Assembly (NCBI GenBank): GCA_964617665.1
Contig: CAZUAH010000467.1
Location: 1 to 11,126 of the forward strand
From: JADHUC01 sp964617665
GTDB lineage: Bacteria; Planctomycetota; Planctomycetia; Pirellulales; Pirellulaceae
DNA: 11,126 nt
Reading direction: 5' to 3'
Shown: positions 5,850-11,126 of the stretch, piece by piece
Numbering within the stretch: the first letter of the stretch is position 1
How the letters are laid out: every line of letters starts with the position of its first letter
Program-made: the position numbers and the translations under genes
Notes under the pieces: generated by a model
The model's database searches: none
Told to the model about the DNA's origin: nothing
What the model saw: the letters and a program-made list of their open reading frames with translations, nothing else

Positions 5850-8318
5850 ATGATGCGCAAGAGACAAGTCTTGCTGGCTGTTCTCATTTGGTCTTCCATT
5901 TGCGTGCTGCCCACTATCCTTTTCGCCGATATCGAGCTTTCATCCAACAGTAGTATTACCATCACGGAAGAAGGGCCATTCGACACGGCCGAAGGTTTCT
6001 TGAGCGAACTATTGGGGGACAATCTTCTGTCGGCGTTGGGCAGGAGCGATCTGTCCGGTTCAGGTGATACGGTAACCTTCATCATCCGCACACGAGCGAC
6101 CCGTTGGCACGAGTTGCCGCGCGACGCCATCGAAGACGTCACGGACGTCGATGCTTTCGAGATCACCGTTTCCAGTACGCCCCAGCCTACCGTCACCATC
6201 ACCGGGCAGACACCTACGGCCGCTGGCTACGGTGTCGTGTTCTTCTTGGAAGAGTACCTGGGGCTGTTCTGGGCGATGCCCGGCGAGTTGGGGCACTGCC
6301 TGCCGAAGCAGAAGTCGTTTCAGCTGAAGGAGGGCAACCGACGAATCCGCCCCTGGGTCGTGGCTCGCGTGTTGAGCGGCATCGTTCTTCGGGACAGAGA
6401 TGCCGCACTGCCGATGCAACGCGAACTGGCAGGTGTCGTGCGCGAACAGCGGTCGTTCTTTCTGGCCGATGATTTCTTCAAGAGTCTACGACTGCATCAG
6501 GAAGCGGTAACTCACAACATGATCAAGATCTTCCCCGTGGAGGAATGTCGGACGAAGTATCCAGACCTCTTTCCCATGGCGGACGATGGCACGCGTTTTG
6601 TGCCGCAGTTGAAGGACAGCAGCCGGGCGGGCGGGAAGAACGCCTATCAGTCGTGGCATCCGTGCTACACGAATCAGAAGGCGGTCGAGGTGGCTGTCGA
6701 GAAAGGCAAGGCGGCATTTCGCGGAGGCAGGCTCTTCTATTCGCTTGGTATCAACGACGGTCGCCGCGTGCAATGCCAATGCAACCAGTGCCGCGAAGTT
6801 GGTTGGCCGCACAGTTACTATCGCTTCGTCAACCAAGTGGCCGATGCGCTGGCCGATTACCATCCACCGCACACGGTTGGAGTGTTGGCTTATGGCGACG
6901 TAGGTATTCCGCCCGTGGATCTGAAGCTGCGAGACAACGTGCTGGTGAACGTTGCGGGCGTGCGGAAGAGCGTATGGGAATCGCTCGCTCCGTCGTTGGG
7001 CACTTATGAGTACATCTACGGCGCTGGCTACGTGATCCCTAACCTGCCGTTGGACGTGATTTCGGAGAACATGCGCTACTACCAAGCTCACGATTTGAAA
7101 ATGTACCGTGCGGAGTTCTATCCGGTGTGGGCTTTCGACGCTCCCAAGGCGTTCATCATCAGCCGCCTGCTCTGGGACCCGAAACAGGACGTTCGCCAAT
7201 TGCTTCGCACGTTCTGCGATCGAACGTTTGGCGATGCGGGTGAACCCATGAACCGGTTCTACGAACATATCGCCTCGATCCGCCGGAGCGATGCTCAACC
7301 GGGCAAGTTCACGCCGATGTGGGACCGAGTGTGGCCGTTCCGCGAACCGCTTCAGTTCGAGCATTGCCCGGAAGACCTGCATGAACAGCTCTTCACATGC
7401 TTAAACGACGCCAAACGGAAAGAACTAACGGACCGAGAGCGGAAACGCCTTGGTTTGGTCGAGGCCTTCACCGAGTTCAGTGCAGTGTACTACGAAATGT
7501 ACCGGCTCAAAGAAGATGTGTTCCGAGACGACGCAGATCCAGGGGAGGCCATCTCGCTTGCCGCCAAACTGAAGCACAGAAAAGAAGCAGTCTTCGTCGC
7601 GTTCCGCGAGCATCCGGAATGGTTTAAAGGCAGCAGTGTCGACATCGAAGGTCTACACGATCGCTTCTGGCCCACCCGTCGCATCGAGCAGGAATTGGAG
7701 TCAGCCATCGTCACGGCGGCCGTACAATTGGATGAGCCACCAGCCAAGTTAGCGCGATGTATCGGTCCGCACACGAGCGTCTCGAGTTCGCTGATGCCGC
7801 TTCGTAAAGCGGAGCATCCCTGGTACAAGCCGGCGCAGCACGTCCGAATGGAACTCACGTCTTGGCGACGCGGGGAATTCTCAATCGAAAACGCGCCAGT
7901 CAAACTCATCGGCGACGATCGGGATCCTCGCCGCAACGGCCAGCCTCAGGCACAATGGCTGCACGGACTCGCGCGCGATCTACCTGTAGGCCCAGGTCTT
8001 CTGTATACGGCGGATTTGGGGCTTGAGGGACGGCACGGAACATTTCGGGTGCGAATACAGGGCACGATGAGATCCACTGACCGCGACCGAATCGTGTTCG
8101 CACACACAACGACGACATTTGGCGCCGAACGCGGCAACGCTCCGATGCGCATCGTGTTCGATCCTCTGCGGCACCAAGAGCAATCGGAAGAGGACGACCG
8201 GAGCGCCGACGCGCCACGGACACTCAATCTTCAGATTTACTTGCTTTGGCGGCCAGACGATCTAACTGCAGAAATTAGCGGCACAGTGCGACTGAAGCAG
8301 TTGCGAAACATTCAATAG
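5850..8318 (+). CDS. Secreted DUF4838 glycoside-hydrolase-like protein
   Basis: Starting at ATG 5850 the protein has 822 residues and opens with a good signal peptide: MMRKRQ, a hydrophobic run VLLAVLIWSSICVL, then a likely cleavage after LFA. The frame extends upstream to a TTG at 5766, but that adds 28 basic residues ahead of the signal and runs through the inverted repeat, so 5850 is preferred; AGAGG (5835-5839) lies 10 nt before it. Residues about 100-140 (TPTAAGYGVVFFLEEYLGLFW) resemble the small domain preceding catalytic barrels in alpha-glucuronidases and hexosaminidases. Residues about 170-480 resemble DUF4838: YSLGINDG (297-304) followed by CQCNQC (309-314), LAYGDVGIPP (346-355), MYRAEF (418-423) and SRLLWDP (438-444). 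The remaining 300 or so residues may include a beta-sandwich carbohydrate-binding part. It probably acts on glycans outside the cytoplasm; substrate and catalytic residues are not established. Confidence 0.75.
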   Translation: MMRKRQVLLAVLIWSSICVLPTILFADIELSSNSSITITEEGPFDTAEGFLSELLGDNLLSALGRSDLSGSGDTVTFIIRTRATRWHELPRDAIEDVTDVDAFEITVSSTPQPTVTITGQTPTAAGYGVVFFLEEYLGLFWAMPGELGHCLPKQKSFQLKEGNRRIRPWVVARVLSGIVLRDRDAALPMQRELAGVVREQRSFFLADDFFKSLRLHQEAVTHNMIKIFPVEECRTKYPDLFPMADDGTRFVPQLKDSSRAGGKNAYQSWHPCYTNQKAVEVAVEKGKAAFRGGRLFYSLGINDGRRVQCQCNQCREVGWPHSYYRFVNQVADALADYHPPHTVGVLAYGDVGIPPVDLKLRDNVLVNVAGVRKSVWESLAPSLGTYEYIYGAGYVIPNLPLDVISENMRYYQAHDLKMYRAEFYPVWAFDAPKAFIISRLLWDPKQDVRQLLRTFCDRTFGDAGEPMNRFYEHIASIRRSDAQPGKFTPMWDRVWPFREPLQFEHCPEDLHEQLFTCLNDAKRKELTDRERKRLGLVEAFTEFSAVYYEMYRLKEDVFRDDADPGEAISLAAKLKHRKEAVFVAFREHPEWFKGSSVDIEGLHDRFWPTRRIEQELESAIVTAAVQLDEPPAKLARCIGPHTSVSSSLMPLRKAEHPWYKPAQHVRMELTSWRRGEFSIENAPVKLIGDDRDPRRNGQPQAQWLHGLARDLPVGPGLLYTADLGLEGRHGTFRVRIQGTMRSTDRDRIVFAHTTTTFGAERGNAPMRIVFDPLRHQEQSEEDDRSADAPRTLNLQIYLLWRPDDLTAEISGTVRLKQLRNIQ

Positions 8319-8320
8319 AC

Positions 8321-8340
8321 GAGGAGCGCGGTGCTCTTTT
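8321..8340 (+). terminator. Possible intrinsic terminator after the DUF4838 gene
   Basis: Three nt after the stop codon, GAGC (8324-8327 region) and GCTC (8333-8336) form a short stem with loop GCGGT, extendable outward by A-T and G-T pairs, followed by TTTT (8337-8340). The stem is short and the T-run brief, so it may be weak or fortuitous. Its position directly after the stop is as expected. Confidence 0.35.
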
Positions 8341-8507
8341 CGTCGTTTGAAGGCCCGGTGAGCTAGCCTTCCGAATCCTCCCCCGCTGGCAGGTCGAACG
8401 ACCGTCTTCACGAGTCGCTTGCTCTTCTTGACGAGCCGCGGGACTGCCTTTCTTCGCCTGAGTGCCTCCAGAGCAACGGAAGAAACGTGAAAAGTCGCCC
8501 GCGTCAG

Positions 8508-8538
8508 TTGTGCAATTACGCCGCGGCCTGCTTAGAAT
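8508..8538 (+). promoter_or_regulatory. Weak candidate promoter for the dipeptidase-like gene
   Basis: TTGTGC (8508-8513) and TAGAAT (8533-8538) could be -35 and -10 boxes. The TAGAAT element matches consensus at 5 of 6 positions, but the 19-bp spacing is long and the -35 poor. It would give a leader of about 100 nt. Confidence 0.2.
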
Positions 8539-8644
8539 GTCCGATGGAGTAGGGACGCTACACTGCAACCGTTCGCTCAGATTCTTTCAGAACCGTTCCG
8601 ACTGGTGCAGCATCAATCTTGTTAGAGACAACGGGAGTTTACAC

Positions 8645-10030
8645 ATGGAGATTAGATCAATACGTCGACGAGAGTTCCTTGGTGGTTCGTTAGGGCTCTC
8701 CGTCGCTGGGGCCGCGGCAGTCTTGGCAGCCGGCCCGGCGTCTGGATCCGATCAGGATGCCGCATCGGGAGGCCAAGCGGACGGAAACGCCGACGCTACG
8801 GCTAGCGGCTGGAAAGACAACCAAGTCATCCAGGACGCGCGCCAAGTGGCCTTGGACATCCTTAAACCCAACAAGAAGGATCTGGAACACGGCCTGGAGT
8901 TACACGCCAATTCTCTGGTCTTCGACATTTACGGGTTCGCGCCGCGAGCAGCGGTTGATGGGGATGCGATCCGGCAGGCCGTCGAGGCAGGAGCGTCGGC
9001 GATCGAGCTGAAGGACATGCGTGAAGACATGTCCATGACGCGATACGTCACCGATGCGGCCGAGCGGGCCGAGTTCGTCCAGGCTTGGGAGGCATCGGGC
9101 GTAACGTGCATTTTCCAAAATGCCGGTGAAGAGGGCCAAGACCCAATGCGATTGATCAAGCGGCTGGCCCGCTTCACGTATGCAACGGATATGCTGCCGG
9201 ATTTCATGCCCAAAGCGGTGACTCCCGAGGACATCGAAGCTGCGGCGAACGGCAAGCGTCACTGTCTCTATTTTTCCGGCAATGGCGTCCCCATACGGCA
9301 ACATTGGGTATCGGTGGAAGACGAACTGCGATACGTCCGCGTCTTTTTCCAATTAGGTATCCGCATGATGCACCTGACCTACCAGCGGCGGAACATGATC
9401 GGCGACGGATGCGGCGAGACGTCGGATGCCGGGCTAAGCGATTTCGGGCGTGCCGCGGTTGCCGAGATGAACCGGGTGGGCGTGATTGTGGACGTGGCCC
9501 ATTCGGGCTGGCAAACCAGTTTGGATGGCGCCAAGGCTTCACAGAAGCCCATGGTGGCCAGCCACACGACCTGCGCGACGCTGCACAAGCACATTCGCAG
9601 CAAACCCGACGAAGTGATCCGCGCTATCGTCGATACAGGCGGCTTGGTCGGTATCTGCTCTGTGCCTGCTTACCTGGGTGGCGCGGGGGACATTTCAGCG
9701 TTACTGGATCATGTCGACTATATAGCCGACAAGTTCGGCGTCGACCACGTGGCCATCGGGACCGACGTGGCATATGCTTCGCGGAATTCGGCCACCGAGA
9801 ACAAGATGATCCCTCGGAGATCACCACAGCGGAAGGAGTTCCGGTCGCTTTGGCCAGACGACGCTTTCACGCTTTCGCCGGACGCTCATCCAAAGGCACG
9901 TCAAAGCCTGGCCTGGACCAACTGGCCGCTGTTCACCGTCGGCCTGGTCCAACGAGGCTACTCGGACGAGGATATTCAGAAGATCCTAGGCGGGAACATG
10001 CTCCGCGTCGCCCGGGCCGTGTTGGCGTGA
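8645..10030 (+). CDS. Tat-exported membrane-dipeptidase-like protein (peptidase family M19)
   Basis: The 461-residue protein begins at ATG 8645 with GGGAG (8633-8637) 7 nt upstream. Residues 7-30 are a Tat signal: RRREFLGG followed by an alanine-rich hydrophobic run. A low-complexity Gly/Ala/Asp linker (32-55) follows. Family M19 features are clear in the C-terminal half: IRMMHLTYQRRNMIGDGC (239-256), GLSDFGRAAVAEMNRVGVIVD (263-283), VAHSG with H286 and VASHTT with H307 (the two histidine metal ligands), and GVDHVAIGTD (365-374). M19 enzymes are zinc dipeptidases of the renal dipeptidase type. The N-terminal HxD metal pair, normally in DGHNDL, seems absent (LVFDIYGF, 91-98), and the bridging glutamate segment reads FSGNGVP (210-216). 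Catalysis on dipeptides is therefore uncertain: it may use one metal, another substrate, or be inactive. It probably functions in the periplasm. A frame extension to 8462 is unlikely. Confidence 0.8.
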   Translation: MEIRSIRRREFLGGSLGLSVAGAAAVLAAGPASGSDQDAASGGQADGNADATASGWKDNQVIQDARQVALDILKPNKKDLEHGLELHANSLVFDIYGFAPRAAVDGDAIRQAVEAGASAIELKDMREDMSMTRYVTDAAERAEFVQAWEASGVTCIFQNAGEEGQDPMRLIKRLARFTYATDMLPDFMPKAVTPEDIEAAANGKRHCLYFSGNGVPIRQHWVSVEDELRYVRVFFQLGIRMMHLTYQRRNMIGDGCGETSDAGLSDFGRAAVAEMNRVGVIVDVAHSGWQTSLDGAKASQKPMVASHTTCATLHKHIRSKPDEVIRAIVDTGGLVGICSVPAYLGGAGDISALLDHVDYIADKFGVDHVAIGTDVAYASRNSATENKMIPRRSPQRKEFRSLWPDDAFTLSPDAHPKARQSLAWTNWPLFTVGLVQRGYSDEDIQKILGGNMLRVARAVLA

Positions 10031-10040
10031 CCGCCCGAAC

Positions 10041-10068
10041 GGGAGGCGTGACCGTCACCGCACCTCCC
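10041..10068 (+). terminator. Stem-loop after the dipeptidase-like gene
   Basis: GGGAGG (10041-10046) pairs with CCTCCC (10063-10068), and inside it GTGA and TCAC pair around CCG. It begins 10 nt after the stop codon. No T-run follows on the plus strand, so it may be a pause or decay-protection hairpin, or a terminator of non-standard form. Confidence 0.35.
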
Positions 10069-10210
10069 AACAAAGAAACGATTGAACAACAATTCAGTGT
10101 AGCCGAAATCCAATGAGTTTGAACCACCAAGCGGTGACTCCGGTCTGCGGCCACGCCATGTTGGCTGACGCGCCCTCCGGGTGACCTCACATCGAGTTGT
10201 AACGAGGCCT

Positions 10211-10963
10211 TCAAGGCGTACTGAACAGGTACAAGGCCCAGCCCAGGCAGTCACGTCCCCATCGCAGGTAGGCGTCCCGATTTTTGTGCATGGTCCTGAG
10301 AAGCACCTCCACGTCTGGGTCATCGGGATGGGCGGCCACGTACCGTTCGGCGGCTTGCCACTGGAGTCCCTCGTAGCGGTCCCAATCGTCACCAGTGGAT
10401 ACGACGGAGTACAAGAACTTAAGACCCAGGTCCACACCGGTCTGAACGTTGTTAGAGTGAGGTCCGTATGAATCCGCCTCCTGTTCGGTCAGTCTCAGGT
10501 ACTCCGGGTCTGGGGGGATCTTCCAGAATGGTTCGCCCACGAGCACGAGACCGCCGGGCTTCACCATTTTTCTCATGGCCTTGAGCGTTCCCTGGTGGCC
10601 CTGGTAGACCCAGGAGGCGCCGATGCATGAGGCCATGTCCAGACTCTCCTCTTGATCCGGCTCATACTTGCCACCGTCCATGTTCAGCAACTCGATGCGA
10701 TCGGTCAGTCCCCGAGCGGCAACGTTCTTTCGAGCCTCCTTGAAGGTGACGGGAGAAAGGTCGATCGCCGTGCCGGTCACCTCGTACCGCTCCGCCACGA
10801 GGCAGAGAAACTCGGCCTTACCACAGGCCACGTCTAGGACCCGCCCACCGTCAGGGAGGTGCAGGAGGTCGATGAGCTCCCTAGTCTTGGCCAGGCTCAT
10901 CGGGTTCATAACCGTATGGTCGACGTGGGTGATGCCAAAGTATTTCCACATGTCCATGTCCAC
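10211..10963 (-). CDS. Class I SAM-dependent methyltransferase
   Basis: This 250-residue cytoplasmic protein carries the SAM-binding Rossmann motif I, VLDVACGKAEFL (residues 42-53), with a following acidic strand end in GTAIDLSP. A later MDGGKYEP / DMASCIGASW region fits motifs II and III, and MVKPGGLVLVGEP is the usual post-core strand. The C-terminal DDWDRYEGLQWQAAERY and LRWGRDCLGWALYLF segments recur in a family of uncharacterised methyltransferases, as I recall. The methyl acceptor cannot be told. The start is GTG (10963-10961), with AAAGGA (10976-10971) 7 nt upstream; the next in-frame ATG, two codons later, would be too far from that site. It is convergent with the dipeptidase-like gene, 180 bp away, and unrelated to the other genes by function. 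Confidence 0.8.
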   Translation of the reverse strand: MDMDMWKYFGITHVDHTVMNPMSLAKTRELIDLLHLPDGGRVLDVACGKAEFLCLVAERYEVTGTAIDLSPVTFKEARKNVAARGLTDRIELLNMDGGKYEPDQEESLDMASCIGASWVYQGHQGTLKAMRKMVKPGGLVLVGEPFWKIPPDPEYLRLTEQEADSYGPHSNNVQTGVDLGLKFLYSVVSTGDDWDRYEGLQWQAAERYVAAHPDDPDVEVLLRTMHKNRDAYLRWGRDCLGWALYLFSTP

Positions 10964-10985
10964 GGGCGGATCCTTTCAGGCTCTT

Positions 10986-11121
10986 GCCTAACTTGGCTAA
11001 TTCGTTTGCCGATACGTAGATGCAGCAACACGACCTCGTCGTTTGTTCATCGGCCCGTCAGCCAACGGGAAGTGTGGCCAACGCCGCCCCTGATCGAAGC
11101 GAAAGACGTTGGCCAGCCAAG
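10986..11121 (-). promoter_or_regulatory. Highly self-complementary leader of the methyltransferase gene
   Basis: Four exact complementary pairs nest here. An outer stem, CTTGGCT (10992-10998) with AGCCAAG (11115-11121), encloses three helices: GCCGAT (11008-11013) with ATCGGC (11049-11054), capped by ACGAC/GTCGT (11030-11042); CCCGT (11054-11058) with ACGGG (11065-11069); and GGCCAAC (11076-11082) with GTTGGCC (11108-11114). The last helix abuts the outer stem, which would allow coaxial stacking. On the minus strand it precedes a small AGGC/GCCT hairpin next to the ribosome site. A structured 5' leader or a recombination site are both possible; I recognise no known riboswitch class. Confidence 0.4.
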
Positions 11122-11126
11122 AGATT

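Larger units (their letters stand above)
8319..8644. other. 326-bp intergenic gap between the DUF4838 and dipeptidase-like genes
   Basis: Apart from the possible terminator at its left end and a weak promoter and ribosome site toward its right end, I see no gene here. The longest frames crossing it lack a ribosome site or recognisable domain. The upstream extension of the dipeptidase frame to 8462 lies here and is rejected because the Tat signal begins at 8645. No tRNA-like cloverleaf was noticed. Confidence 0.5.

Noticed and set aside
6486..7382. A 298-residue minus-strand frame inside the DUF4838 gene
   Set aside because: It has no family signature and a composition typical of an antisense shadow; the plus-strand frame has clear DUF4838 motifs throughout.
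9304..10116. A 270-residue plus-strand frame overlapping the dipeptidase-like gene
   Set aside because: It is arginine- and glycine-rich, without domains, and lies in another frame of a well-supported gene.
10031..10210. An attC site for the methyltransferase at its 3' end
   Set aside because: No pair of RYYYAAC and GTTRRRY cores with suitable spacing was found; GTTGTAAC near 10195 does not fit the core pattern.

Overview
The window is a GC-rich (roughly mid-to-high 50s percent) stretch of bacterial chromosome that looks like Planctomycetota. The grounds are family-level only: a DUF4838 protein, an AXE1-like secreted hydrolase, a Tat-exported M19-like dipeptidase, a DUF3052 protein, loosely packed genes on both strands, and frequent GTG or TTG starts. 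No rRNA, tRNA, transposase, CRISPR array or phage gene was recognised.

Layout. Bases 1-697 (minus) hold the first 232 residues of an exported alpha/beta hydrolase that runs off the left edge. Bases 824-3460 (minus) hold a two-gene unit with a 3-nt gap: a stand-alone left-handed beta-helix protein of GlmU C-terminal type, then a long, divergent galactokinase-family GHMP kinase. Divergent to them across a 219-bp control region is an N-acetylglucosamine-6-phosphate deacetylase-like amidohydrolase (3680-4864, plus). Convergent to that is a pseudo-receiver/DUF3052 fusion (4921-5706, minus). A 143-bp divergent spacer carrying a perfect 12-bp inverted repeat separates it from a secreted DUF4838 glycoside-hydrolase-like protein (5850-8318, plus). 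After a 326-bp gap comes a Tat-exported membrane-dipeptidase-like protein (8645-10030, plus). A class I SAM-dependent methyltransferase follows on the minus strand (10211-10963), with a strongly self-complementary leader that reaches the right edge.

How the parts may fit together. The kinase, beta-helix protein and deacetylase suggest metabolism of a sugar or amino sugar inside the cell. The exported hydrolase and DUF4838 protein could act on extracellular glycans that feed it. This is a contextual inference: no transporter, sugar-binding protein or sugar nucleotidyltransferase is in the window. The dipeptidase-like protein, DUF3052 fusion and methyltransferase have no clear link to that theme.

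I did not find a proven new system. The best leads are the sugar unit with its altered kinase site and lone beta-helix partner, the dipeptidase-like protein lacking several canonical metal ligands, the perfect inverted repeat before the DUF4838 gene, and the branched fold before the methyltransferase.
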